Shown here one piece after another: positions 25,786 through 32,954 of a stretch of DNA of 44,440 bases. A model generated the notes under the pieces. That model saw only the letters and a program-made list of their open reading frames with translations, ran no database searches and was not told the DNA's origin. Within the stretch, counting starts at the first letter, position 1, and each line of letters opens with the position of its first letter. The position numbers and the translations under genes were made by a program. This DNA comes from Woeseiaceae bacterium (lineage in GTDB: Bacteria; Pseudomonadota; Gammaproteobacteria; Steroidobacterales; Woeseiaceae). The stretch is taken from the NCBI GenBank assembly GCA_021773055.1, contig JAJFKV010000036.1:1-44440 (forward strand), in the 5' to 3' direction.

Positions 25786-27516
25786 ATGAAGAACAGGATA
25801 TTTATGACCCTATTCGCGCTGCCGTTTTTCTCGGTTGGCGTATGGATGCTCTGGGCAGTGAGCAGTGCCTTCTATCAATCATGGCAAATGCAGGATTGGG
25901 TACAGGTCGAGGCCACCGTTAGTCGCGGCGGCTACGAGACTTACAGCGGCGACGATTCCGATTCCTATGAGGCCTATGCGGATTACTCCTATTCGTATGG
26001 CGGCCAGCGGTATTCCGGTTACCGGGTATCGCTAGGTGGCGGTGGCGACAATATTGGTGAGTACCAAAGAGACACAGGTCGACATCTGCAGAATGCGGCG
26101 AGCAGTGGCGCTACGATCGTCATCTACGTCAAGCCGGACGATCCACGTGAGTCCATTATTGATCGAGAACTTCGCTGGGGGCTGCTTGGGTTCAAGGCAA
26201 TTTTCATATTCGTTTTTGGCGGCGTCGGACTCGGCCTGTTGATTTTCGCCTGGCGCATGAAACCGGAGAAGGATGCCGACAAACCAGAGTACACGAAGTC
26301 GCCCTGGCTCCTGAACGATAAGTGGCAAACTGCAATCATACGTTCCAGCTCAAAGACCACGATGTGGGTCGCCTGGGGTATCGCAGCATTCTGGAACCTG
26401 ATCTCGGCGGTGCTGCCATTCGTCGTGTATGAGGAGGTCGTCAAGAAAGGCAATTACCCTGCACTGCTCGGCCTGCTGTTTCCGTTGGTTGGCATCTGGC
26501 TTTTGACATGGGCAATACGTCGCACGCTTGAATGGCGCCGCTTTGGCGCTGCGCCCGTGACGCTGGACCCTTTCCCCGGCTCTGTCGGCGGGCATGTCGG
26601 CGGCACGATTGACCTGAATTTGCCATTTGATGCTGCAACTCAATTTCAATTGACGCTGACGAATTTGCACAGCTATGTCTCCGGCACTGGCAAGAACCGC
26701 AGCCGCAAGGAAAAAGCAAAGTGGCAGGACGCGGTTGTAGCACACGCGGAGCTCAGTGCGACGGGCACACGCCTGGTATTTCGTTTTGATGTACCAGAAG
26801 GTCTCGATCCATCAGATGCGGCTATGGATGACAGCTATTATCTGTGGAGACTGAGCTTGACCGCGGACCTGCCAGGTACCGACCTCAATCGTGATTATGA
26901 GATTCCGGTTTACGCGACCAACGTGCGCTCGCGCTTCTTGTCAGATCGGGCCGTGCAAAAAGGCCGAGCCGAGCAGCGTCTGATTGACAACGAGGCTGTC
27001 GGTGAAGTCATCAGGATAGGCAATCGTGGAGGTGGCAAGCAATTGCTGTATCCAGCGGGCCGTCACATCACCTCGTCACTGCTGGGCCTCAGCATCGGGT
27101 CGATTTTTGCGGCCGTTGGTGGATACATAATCTTCGACGTCGGGCGCCCCATATTTGGCAGCATATTTGCTGGCGTCGGTGTGCTTGTCGCTGCTTTCAG
27201 CCTATACGCAATGCTCAATTCCCTTGAGGTTTCAAGGCAAGGTGAATGGATAAAGTCGGTGCGGCGACTGTTGGGTGTGCCGATCGGTCACAAGCAAATG
27301 CGACACAGTTTTTTCGAGCGTCTGAAGAAAAAGAGCAGCATGCAGTCGCAGTCGGGTGGTAAGCACATCGTCTATTATTCGGTTTGTGCGCTCGACATAA
27401 ACGGCAACGAGATGGTTCTGGGCGAAGGCTTCAAGGGCGAAAATGAAGTAGCCGCAGCCATGCAAATCATCAGCGATGAACTGGGTCTCGATCCGATCGC
27501 CGCAGATCTGGATTAG
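25786..27516 (+). CDS. DUF3592 family membrane protein
   Basis: 576 residues. An N-terminal helix (about 8-30) precedes a DUF3592-type extracytoplasmic segment: 'VEATVSRGGYETYSGDDSD' then 'YSYSYGGQRYSGYRVSL' and 'VYVKPDDP'-like 'VIYVKPDDPRESI'. More helices follow (about 131-150, 190-245 and 425-475). A large soluble region lies between residues about 250 and 420, with a basic 'GKNRSRKEKAKW' loop. DUF3592 has no established activity. The gene is probably cotranscribed with the preceding lipoprotein. It ends 15 bp before the duplicated tRNA-Lys fragment. Confidence 0.78.
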   Translation: MKNRIFMTLFALPFFSVGVWMLWAVSSAFYQSWQMQDWVQVEATVSRGGYETYSGDDSDSYEAYADYSYSYGGQRYSGYRVSLGGGGDNIGEYQRDTGRHLQNAASSGATIVIYVKPDDPRESIIDRELRWGLLGFKAIFIFVFGGVGLGLLIFAWRMKPEKDADKPEYTKSPWLLNDKWQTAIIRSSSKTTMWVAWGIAAFWNLISAVLPFVVYEEVVKKGNYPALLGLLFPLVGIWLLTWAIRRTLEWRRFGAAPVTLDPFPGSVGGHVGGTIDLNLPFDAATQFQLTLTNLHSYVSGTGKNRSRKEKAKWQDAVVAHAELSATGTRLVFRFDVPEGLDPSDAAMDDSYYLWRLSLTADLPGTDLNRDYEIPVYATNVRSRFLSDRAVQKGRAEQRLIDNEAVGEVIRIGNRGGGKQLLYPAGRHITSSLLGLSIGSIFAAVGGYIIFDVGRPIFGSIFAGVGVLVAAFSLYAMLNSLEVSRQGEWIKSVRRLLGVPIGHKQMRHSFFERLKKKSSMQSQSGGKHIVYYSVCALDINGNEMVLGEGFKGENEVAAAMQIISDELGLDPIAADLD

Positions 27517-27531
27517 CGAGAGTAGTGGGAA

Positions 27532-27590
27532 AAGTGGTGGGCCCTCGGGGGCTCGAACCCCGGACCAAGAGATTAAGAGTCTCCTGCTCT
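27532..27590 (-). repeat. 59-bp duplicate of the tRNA-Lys(CUU) 3' part (attachment-site footprint)
   Basis: Identical over 59 bp to 29091-29149, which covers the 3' 56 nt of tRNA-Lys including the anticodon, T-arm and CCA. Beyond 27590 the match stops and no acceptor or D-arm 5' half is present. It cannot fold as a tRNA. A direct repeat with the intact gene, it marks the far end of a tRNA-targeted insertion. Confidence 0.93.
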
Positions 27591-27670
27591 TTGGCTAACC
27601 TAAGCCGTTTCAACTGGCATTCGTCTACACATGATATATGGGCGGAAAATTAGATGTGGGAGATAATGAA

Positions 27671-27853
27671 ATGAAGGAGTCATTGGCCATCCTCATTGCT
27701 GGCATATTCATCGGATCGGCCAACCTTGTGAACGGCTACTTCGAACGCCAAATTAGTCCCGAGGCAATGGAGAAACGCGCCCGCGAAGTATGCCTCGATG
27801 CCTTTGTCAAATCGAATCCAGACTGGCCGAAAGACGACGCCTGGCTACGTTGA
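27671..27853 (+). CDS. Small membrane-anchored protein, function unknown
   Basis: 60 residues from ATG 27671, chosen because GGGAGA (27658-27663) stands 7 nt before it; an in-frame ATG at 27638 lacks an RBS. One hydrophobic helix (about 5-23, SLAILIAGIFIGSANLV) is followed by a charged tail with one Cys. No family recognised. Lies inside the tRNA-Lys element. Confidence 0.5.
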   Translation: MKESLAILIAGIFIGSANLVNGYFERQISPEAMEKRAREVCLDAFVKSNPDWPKDDAWLR

Positions 27854-27925
27854 AGTCAAAGGCTTCGACACTGACTAACGTGGGCAGTTGACCTCTGATG
27901 AGAAACGGAAATCAGTGACGACACT

Positions 27926-28189
27926 CTACCGTGATCTATTATATGGGTCGTGCCCAGTGATATCGCTCTCGCATTCAGCCCCCAAGTCAAGCGACAATTC
28001 CTCTACTGTGCCACACCAAGTCACATTATCTTCATGATGTAGAGACTCGACAACTATATCCGTTCGCCTATCACGAAACTTCAAATCTGGCCCAGTATCC
28101 TCATTGTCCGAATTTGTTGTTTCGATCGGATCTGCACGCCTATCGCGAAACTCAAGAATAGGCACTGTGTCTGTGTATTCAATGTTCAA
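27926..28189 (-). CDS. Small acidic protein with a repeated FRDRR motif, function unknown
   Basis: 87 residues from TTG 28189, which stands 9 nt after a perfect AAGGAGG. A GTG at 28198 directly abuts that RBS and is less likely. Residues 10-40 contain two copies of a short unit, LEFRDRRAD and LKFRDRRTD, about 24 residues apart. The C-terminus ends GHDPYNRSR; DPYN also occurs in the neighbouring 28587 gene product. Soluble, no family recognised. Confidence 0.5.
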   Translation of the reverse strand: MNIEYTDTVPILEFRDRRADPIETTNSDNEDTGPDLKFRDRRTDIVVESLHHEDNVTWCGTVEELSLDLGAECESDITGHDPYNRSR

Positions 28190-28239
28190 TGTGACCACCC
28201 TCCTTATTTAGCGCATGTATCTTCGACACAATCAGAGTC

Positions 28240-28527
28240 TCACAAACTAATATCGCGATTTAGGCGTTTTTCTGGAATTGCGATCGATATCACGGCGTCG
28301 AGCGTGACCTGGTTGCCATGCTTATGTCCGGAGCGGTCGGAAGCGAAGGATTTTTCAATTAGAGCCGTCCCAATATGAACACGGTCGGAGGAATATTGGA
28401 GAATGTACGTCGGTTCACCCGCGCGGCTGGTGTGATCAGATTCTCGATAATGATTGTGACCGGATAGCCAATTAGCAACGATATCAGTGGCTAATGGGAA
28501 CCTTTTGATAGGTCTTGACGTGTTCAC
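28240..28527 (-). CDS. Small protein, function unknown (doubtful)
   Basis: 95 residues from GTG 28527 with no RBS visible. It could also start further in. Mixed polar composition, no signal peptide, no membrane helix and no recognised family. Kept because the frame is open, the overlapping frames are not, and it fits the spacing between its neighbours. Confidence 0.35.
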   Translation of the reverse strand: MNTSRPIKRFPLATDIVANWLSGHNHYRESDHTSRAGEPTYILQYSSDRVHIGTALIEKSFASDRSGHKHGNQVTLDAVISIAIPEKRLNRDISL

Positions 28528-28586
28528 ACAGGAGAAATAGGAAACGTTGATCAGATGTCGTCAATTACAGATGGAGGTGGGTGCGG

Positions 28587-28892
28587 GTGCTAATTTGGAT
28601 CAAGAATTTCATTTACAGGAAACCGACTGAAGATGAGGTCGAGGTCGAAAAGACTTCGGACGAAATCGAAGAGAATTTCACCCCTGTTGGCGTGAGAGTC
28701 AGGCCAGCTGGATCTGTCAGCGCCAAATCGGCTGATACTCACATCGCCGGTTACGAAGTTGAAGAAACTATGGTTGGCACCGATGACGAACACTCCATCA
28801 CGGTGAATGATATCAAAACGACCGGAATTGACCCTTACAATACTGGCAGCATCGATCCACCGAATGCTGAAACGGATGATTCAAAAAAGTAG
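28587..28892 (+). CDS. Small acidic protein, function unknown
   Basis: About 101 residues from GTG 28587, 9 nt after GGAGG (28573-28577). A GTG at 28581 is nearer the RBS. The N-terminal 'VLIWIKNFIYRK' is short and amphipathic; the rest is acidic, low-complexity and Thr/Asp-rich. It contains DPYNTGSIDP, sharing DPYN with the 27926 gene product. No family recognised. Confidence 0.5.
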   Translation: MLIWIKNFIYRKPTEDEVEVEKTSDEIEENFTPVGVRVRPAGSVSAKSADTHIAGYEVEETMVGTDDEHSITVNDIKTTGIDPYNTGSIDPPNAETDDSKK

Positions 28893-29093
28893 GTGCCACT
28901 GACTGACATGGCCACAGGTGAAAGCCGCCGTTCACATGATACGATGCTGGCAGTCGGCTCCTGACCCGAACAAGCTGGCTGCAATCACCATTGAAGGCCG
29001 CTACGAGAGACGCGGGCATGAGGGAATATTTCCTCGGTTCCTTCATCTAATATGTAGACATTCCCGTTTATCTAGACACTAAAAGGCAGGAAG

Positions 29094-29169
29094 TGGTGGG
29101 CCCTCGGGGGCTCGAACCCCGGACCAAGAGATTAAGAGTCTCCTGCTCTACCAACTGAGCTAAAGGCCC
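29094..29169 (-). tRNA. tRNA-Lys(CUU)
   Basis: 76 nt with CCA encoded. Acceptor GGGCCTT/AGGGCCC has one G-U pair. The anticodon stem GGAGA/TCTCT encloses loop CTCTTAA, anticodon CTT. Its 3' part is duplicated at 27532-27590. The CUU isoacceptor is a frequent integration target in Pseudomonas and relatives. Confidence 0.96.
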
Positions 29170-29177
29170 CACCTGTG

Positions 29178-29201
29178 TCGCGCGCACGGCGCGCTCCTAC
29201 A
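29178..29201 (-). repeat. GTAG-type REP between tRNA-Lys and tRNA-His
   Basis: On the minus strand: TGTAGGAGCGCGC, CGT, GCGCGCGA, a hairpin with GCGCGC arms. It fills the 37-bp spacer between the two tRNA genes. Confidence 0.8.
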
Positions 29202-29206
29202 AAAAA

Positions 29207-29283
29207 TGGGGTGGAAGACGGGACTCGAACCCGCGACGACCGGCATCACAAGCCGGGGCTCTACCAACTGAGCTACATCCACC
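29207..29283 (-). tRNA. tRNA-His(GUG)
   Basis: 77 nt including the extra G at position -1 and encoded CCA. Anticodon stem CCGGC/GCCGG encloses loop TTGTGAT, anticodon GTG. The acceptor stem has one T-T mismatch at pair 6-67. Confidence 0.95.
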
Positions 29284-29358
29284 ACTGCACTTTCTGTTTC
29301 CTAACATTGCGCCTAATGGCGCGCCCGGCAGGACTCGAACCTGCAACCCTCGGCTTAG

Positions 29359-30003
29359 CTTACCAACTACCGTTTTCACGGCCTCGCTACAGCAAGTTTG
29401 TGGTCTGGACTATCTCTTCACCATTTCAGGCGCCGCACGTATAGTCTCTACGGAGCCCTGCGATAGTCAGCTACAAAGTTTATTCCTTTGAACTGGCCAT
29501 TCTTCGGTATCCCTACCCTCAGCGACACACTCGAGCCAAACTCCTTCGGGCGCAGATAATAGCATTCATCCGTGTCTCGACAATAAATGCAGTAAATATC
29601 TACTTCATTCTTGTCAACCGGTGATACATGAGTACCGTGCTTATCGGACCAGGAGCTCGAAAACTTAGCTTCGACTTTCCCGTATCGATCCATCGCACGA
29701 TACTTAACCTGCACCCTTTTGAACCCACCCTCCTTGTAGGCCACTAAATCGAACGGGCAATGTTCGGTTAGCGGAACAAAAAGCGTAAATCCCTGCTCGA
29801 AAAGGTCAATCTGAGCCTTCAGGACACCCAGGTCACCGTCGTCTTTGGTGTGATGTGACGCCATCGCCACACCGTAAATCACCACATACGTCGAGTGTCC
29901 ACAGGTTTCCACGGGATTGCCATCAGCATTACCTGTTAAGGTTTCCCCGTTACGGTGCGGTCCACTGCATCGGTTCTGTTTCCCGGTGCAGGCTCCTCAC
30001 TCA
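29359..30003 (-). ncRNA. Group I self-splicing intron in tRNA-Arg(UCU)
   Basis: 645 nt. The 5' splice site follows a U, and CCTT/GAGG forms a short P1 with a terminal U-G pair. The intron ends in G. A core-like element GGCAATCCCGTG (minus strand of 29910-29921) fits the P3-P4 region. The P7 pairing is visible as GACTAT (29446-29441) with ATAGTC (29413-29408), within the typical 'AGATAGTCC' box near the 3' end. An endonuclease ORF lies between these core parts. The intron position, between U34 and C35, matches that of cyanobacterial tRNA-Leu(UAA) introns. Confidence 0.9.
29448..29864 (-). CDS. Intron-encoded PD-(D/E)XK homing endonuclease
   Basis: 138 residues from ATG 29864; the frame is open to a GTG at 29912, but that overlaps the conserved intron core. 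The pattern 'GDLGVLKAQIDLFEQGF', then 'CPFDLVAYKEGGFKRVQVKYRAM', gives the PD-(D/E)XK core (FDL... QVK) of the small I-Ssp6803I-type family found in tRNA group I introns. It should cut the intronless tRNA-Arg gene and drive intron spread. The stop codon is just before the 5' strand of P7, so the ORF sits in the P6 region. The frame is intact, so the enzyme may be active. Confidence 0.85.
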   Translation of the reverse strand: MASHHTKDDGDLGVLKAQIDLFEQGFTLFVPLTEHCPFDLVAYKEGGFKRVQVKYRAMDRYGKVEAKFSSSWSDKHGTHVSPVDKNEVDIYCIYCRDTDECYYLRPKEFGSSVSLRVGIPKNGQFKGINFVADYRRAP

Positions 30004-30069
30004 AAGGCCGATGCTCTATCCGGTTGAGCTACGGGCGCTTAAACTTCAAGCAAATCCAGAAAACCGACA

Positions 30070-30114
30070 GGTCGGGTAGAGATATTCGAACTCCCGAACC
30101 CCTGCTCCAAAGCC
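30070..30114 (-). repeat. Decayed 3'-half copy of tRNA-Pro(UGG) (old attachment site)
   Basis: The stretch matches the 3' half of tRNA-Pro at 30737-30782: T-arm GGGAGTTCGAAT core and anticodon-stem GGCTTTGG, with several substitutions and a one-base deletion. It cannot fold as a tRNA. It lies about 0.67 kb downstream of the intact gene's 3' end. Confidence 0.8.
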
Positions 30115-30239
30115 ATTTTTCGCCGAATATGACGGAAAAACCCAGAAACAGTGTGGCCTGCCTGATTTTCAGCCGTGGATTGTGAGGGGTCACGCAGTCT
30201 GCGTCAATGCTTTGCTCGATCGTAAGCACTGAATCATGC

Positions 30240-30651
30240 TCAAACACAACGCTTGATGAACTTCTTCTCAACGGCTTTGGGATTGTCGATCAAGTCGTAG
30301 GACTTATCGATGTAGTCAAACAGGCGCTTCTTTACGCCCGAATCCAGGCCTTCCTGCTCACTGACCAGGGCATAAATTTCATCGCGAGCGCCACTAAATT
30401 CTTGCAATGAAGCCGTGACGTGCTCGTTGTTCACGCAGCGTCCTCGGTAAACTCGTTGCCGCACGTTTCGAATTCGATAGGCTAGATACTCTGTGAGCAC
30501 CATCTGCTCGTATCGAGCAAAGCTATCGCAATGGATGACGAGCTTCAGCAGCCTGGAAAAGTCGGTTGGGCACGCCGGCCACCTCTGCCGAGACTGAGAC
30601 GGTCGGGAATATGAGTGAGGCCGTGATGACAGTTTGATGAAGGAGCTTCAT
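30240..30651 (-). pseudogene. Frameshifted gene for a small exported protein
   Basis: Reading from ATG 30651, a signal peptide (MKLLHQTVITASLIFPTVSV, then SA-EV) continues for about 42 codons to TAG 30525-30523. The C-terminal part continues in another frame from about 30570 to the stop at 30240: 'DFSRLLKLVIHCDSFARYEQ', then 'MVLTEYLAYRIRNVRQRVYR' and on to KKFIKRCV. Removing one base in the homopolymer at 30557-30560 joins both into a 136-residue protein. So it is a one-base insertion or a sequencing error. The mature protein would be alpha-helical with three Cys. No family recognised. Confidence 0.7.
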
Positions 30652-30735
30652 AACTTTTCTCACGCTAGTTTCGCGGCGGCGCCAAGTGCACGCCCTTCAA
30701 GTGCCTTCTTGGATTGTTATTCTTATCTTGAAAAT

Positions 30736-30812
30736 TGGTCGGGGCAGAGAGATTCGAACTCCCGACCCTCTGCTCCCAAAGCAGATGCGCTACCAGGCTG
30801 CGCCATGCCCCG
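30736..30812 (-). tRNA. tRNA-Pro(UGG)
   Basis: 77 nt with CCA encoded. Acceptor CGGGGCA/TGCCCCG. Anticodon stem TCTGC/GCAGA encloses loop TTTGGGA, anticodon TGG. It is the first tRNA of the leftward cluster Pro-Arg-His-Lys. Confidence 0.96.
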
Positions 30813-30990
30813 ATGCCAGATTTTCCTTCACGCCTTGTCCAGTCAGAGCAGGACATTGCGCGGGATGCGATCATACGGGCGCTTCGCATGGCAATCAAGC
30901 GATTATCTTCCGTATTTCGGTGGCATAGCCCCCTCCGGCGGGCTCAGGTATATTGCGGATTCTGGCTCCACCACAAAATTCGGAATATCA

Positions 30991-31599
30991 ATGAACAAGA
31001 CCCTGCTCGCTCTCCTGCTAATGCTGTCCGGCGCAATCGCCTGTGCGGCAGACAAAGTTCCCGCGCATCCACACATCGAAGTCGTTACAACTGAGGGCAC
31101 TTTCAAGCTGGAACTGGACGGCAAAGCCGCGCCACTGACCGTCGCGAATTTTGTCAAGCTGGTCGATTCGGGATTTTACGATGGCACTCTGTTCCATCGC
31201 ATAATGCCCGGCTTTATGGCTCAGGGTGGCGGCTATATGCCTGGATTTATCCTCAAGGAGACAGAGGACACCGTCCCGAATGAATCGGGCAACGGACTGA
31301 GCAATCTGCGCGGCACTATTGCCATGGCCCGCACCGGCGACCCGCATTCGGCGGGCTCCCAATTTTTCCTTAACGTCGCGAACAATGTTGGGCAGGACGC
31401 AACGTCACCCAATCTCGATCCGGTCAAGCACACGATTCGAGGACGTTGGGGATATACCGTATTCGGTTTTGTCCTCGAAGGAATGGATGTCGTTGACACC
31501 ATCGCCAACGCGGCTTCTGCGCCGAATGGCCCCGGCGGCGCGCCAGCACCTGTCATCCCGATCGTCATCAAGAAAATGTCGCGCATCACCTACGAATAA
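30991..31599 (+). CDS. ppiA: Periplasmic cyclophilin-type peptidyl-prolyl isomerase
   Basis: The open frame begins at 30634 but would run across tRNA-Pro, so ATG 30991 is taken; it opens a signal peptide ending AIACA-AD. 202 residues. Cyclophilin landmarks are 'APLTVANFVKLVDSGFYDGT', 'FHRIMPGFMAQGGG', 'GTIAMART', 'SAGSQFFLNVANN' and 'VFGFVLEGMDVVD'. It folds proteins in the periplasm. It is coupled to lpxH (stop TAA, then ATG after one base). Confidence 0.93.
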   Translation: MNKTLLALLLMLSGAIACAADKVPAHPHIEVVTTEGTFKLELDGKAAPLTVANFVKLVDSGFYDGTLFHRIMPGFMAQGGGYMPGFILKETEDTVPNESGNGLSNLRGTIAMARTGDPHSAGSQFFLNVANNVGQDATSPNLDPVKHTIRGRWGYTVFGFVLEGMDVVDTIANAASAPNGPGGAPAPVIPIVIKKMSRITYE

Positions 31600-31600
31600 T

Positions 31601-32323
31601 ATGACGACATTATTTATCTCGGATTTACATCTTGAGGCCAGTCAGCCGGAGATCGGTAAACAGTTCCTGAGCTTTCTCGGCGGCGAAGCGCGCGAGGCAG
31701 AAGCACTCTACATTCTGGGTGACCTGTTTGAAGCCTGGCTCGGCGATGATGACCCCAATCCCTACTACGTTGCGATGAAGGGCGCATTGCGCGAGCTGAC
31801 CGGCGCCGGCATCCCCGTGAAACTCATGCACGGCAATCGCGATTTCATGATTGGAGACAACTTCGCTGACGAAACCGGCGTGTCACTGCTTGCTGACCCC
31901 AGCGTTGTCGAACTGTATGGGCGCAAAGTCCTGCTTTGCCACGGCGATACCCTGTGTACCGACGACGTTCATTACCAACAGGTGCGTGTGATGACTCGCG
32001 ACTCAAAATGGCAAGCGATGATGAGCGCAAAACCCATTGAGGAACGTATCGCATTCGCACTTCAGGCTCGCCAGGAAAGCATGGCCCGCGGAGAGTCGAT
32101 GAGTGACGCGATTATGGACGTGAACCCGGACACGGTGATCGCGACCTTACGCGAGCACGGTGTCGATTTGATGCTGCACGGACATACGCACCGGCCGGCG
32201 GTTCATGAGGTAGACCTTGGGGGTCACACCGCAAAGCGAATCGTGCTGGGCGACTGGTACGAGCAAGGCAGTGTGGTCAGGTGGGATGAAAGCGGGCCAA
32301 GTCTGGAAACAATGCCCCGATAG
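31601..32323 (+). CDS. lpxH: UDP-2,3-diacylglucosamine diphosphatase
   Basis: 240 residues from ATG 31601, directly after the ppiA stop. Calcineurin-type metal motifs: D8-x-H10 (SDLHLE), 'GDLFEAW', 'GNRDFM', 'CHGD' and 'HGHTHRP'. It hydrolyses UDP-2,3-diacylglucosamine to lipid X in lipid A synthesis at the inner membrane. Its TAG stop abuts a REP remnant shared with miaE. Order ppiA-lpxH is common in Gammaproteobacteria. Confidence 0.96.
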   Translation: MTTLFISDLHLEASQPEIGKQFLSFLGGEAREAEALYILGDLFEAWLGDDDPNPYYVAMKGALRELTGAGIPVKLMHGNRDFMIGDNFADETGVSLLADPSVVELYGRKVLLCHGDTLCTDDVHYQQVRVMTRDSKWQAMMSAKPIEERIAFALQARQESMARGESMSDAIMDVNPDTVIATLREHGVDLMLHGHTHRPAVHEVDLGGHTAKRIVLGDWYEQGSVVRWDESGPSLETMPR

Positions 32324-32335
32324 CGCGCTCCTACA
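32321..32335. repeat. REP remnant between convergent lpxH and miaE
   Basis: The 15 bp TAGCGCGCTCCTACA contain the TAG stop of lpxH (plus) and the TAG stop of miaE (minus, within TGTAGGAGCGCG). It matches half of the GTAG-type REP. Confidence 0.7.
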
Positions 32336-32954
32336 AGGGGCGACCGGAGTGGAAGCGGAATTCCGGGTCGGGGTCCAGGATCAATGCTGCCTCTATTTTC
32401 TTTAGTTCTTCCAGGCGTACCTCTATTTCCGCATCAGACACACCGCATTCTGTTTTTGCGAAGGCGATGTAGTGTTCGAAATGGCGGGCCTCGGAGGCCA
32501 GCAAGCCACCGTAAAACTTGCCCAGTTTCTCAGGTAGACGCGGTGCGATCTTCGCGAAACGCTCACAGGAACGCGCTTCTATCAGCGCACCGATTAATAG
32601 CAGGTCCAGCAACTTGTTCGGCTCGTCCCGACGGGCTGCATCGCGCAGGCCGCCAGCGTAGCGCGATGCTGTCAGACGTTCGAAAGGTATGTCCATGTCG
32701 TCCATGATTGAACGAACCTGTTCAAAGTGCCGCAATTCTTCGCGGGCAAGTCGTGACATGCGCTGCGCCAGCGCCGTCCGTTCCGGATAGCGGTACAGAA
32801 AACCCAGCGCCGTTGATGCTGCTTTCAATTCGCAATTCGCGTGGTCGAGCAGCATGAGGGGCAATCTTGTCGTCGCGGCATCCAGCCACTCATCCGGCGT
32901 GGCCGTCGGCAGGAACGCGGCAATATTTTCCGGAAGCTGAGCGTTTACAGCCAC
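32331..32954 (-). CDS. miaE: tRNA-(ms2io6A37) hydroxylase
   Basis: 207 residues with a ferritin-like diiron fold. Ligands: E42 (NCELKAAS), E73-x-x-H76 (REELRHFE), E126 (IEARSCERF) and E155-x-x-H158 (SEARHFEHY). It hydroxylates ms2i6A at position 37 of tRNAs reading U-starting codons, using O2. Overlaps the kinase gene by 10 bp. The TAG stop is provided by a REP sequence. Confidence 0.94.
   Translation of the reverse strand: MAVNAQLPENIAAFLPTATPDEWLDAATTRLPLMLLDHANCELKAASTALGFLYRYPERTALAQRMSRLAREELRHFEQVRSIMDDMDIPFERLTASRYAGGLRDAARRDEPNKLLDLLLIGALIEARSCERFAKIAPRLPEKLGKFYGGLLASEARHFEHYIAFAKTECGVSDAEIEVRLEELKKIEAALILDPDPEFRFHSGRPL

Larger units (their letters stand above)
27591..29090. mobile_element. 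Remnant of a tRNA-Lys-targeted integrative element (about 1.5 kb)
   Basis: The segment lies between the 3' fragment of tRNA-Lys and the intact tRNA, just downstream of the intact gene's 3' end. That is the arrangement left by tyrosine-recombinase integration. It contains four small genes of no recognised family and no integrase. The rightmost 200 bp (28893-29090) hold no gene. There, TGTCTA occurs twice 18 bp apart on the minus strand (29055-29078), resembling an IS end, but no transposase is present. It may be a decayed or satellite-like element. Confidence 0.65.
29317..30038 (-). tRNA. tRNA-Arg(UCU), split by a group I intron
   Basis: The 5' exon is 30038-30004 (35 nt, ending in CTT) and the 3' exon 29358-29317 (42 nt, with CCA). 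Joined, they give a 77-nt tRNA: acceptor GCGCCCG/CGGGCGC, anticodon stem TCGGC/GCCGA, loop CTTCTAA and T-arm GCAGG/CCTGC. The anticodon is TCT. The intron interrupts it between positions 34 and 35. Neither exon alone forms a tRNA. Confidence 0.93.

Noticed and set aside
27535..27590. A second functional tRNA-Lys
   Set aside because: Only the 3' 56 nt are present; no D-arm or 5' acceptor strand precedes it.
29055..29078. Insertion-sequence end (two TGTCTA copies)
   Set aside because: No transposase or matching opposite end was found, so it is mentioned only within the element remnant.
29175..29444. Plus-strand 89-residue ORF across tRNA-His and the tRNA-Arg 3' exon
   Set aside because: It is read antisense through tRNA genes and the intron core, which explain the sequence fully.
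30540..30570. Programmed frameshift in the small exported gene
   Set aside because: No slippery heptamer with a downstream stem is evident; a one-base homopolymer insertion explains it more simply.
30634..30990. N-terminal extension of the cyclophilin frame
   Set aside because: It would be read straight through the tRNA-Pro gene. The internal ATG 30991 opens a normal signal peptide.
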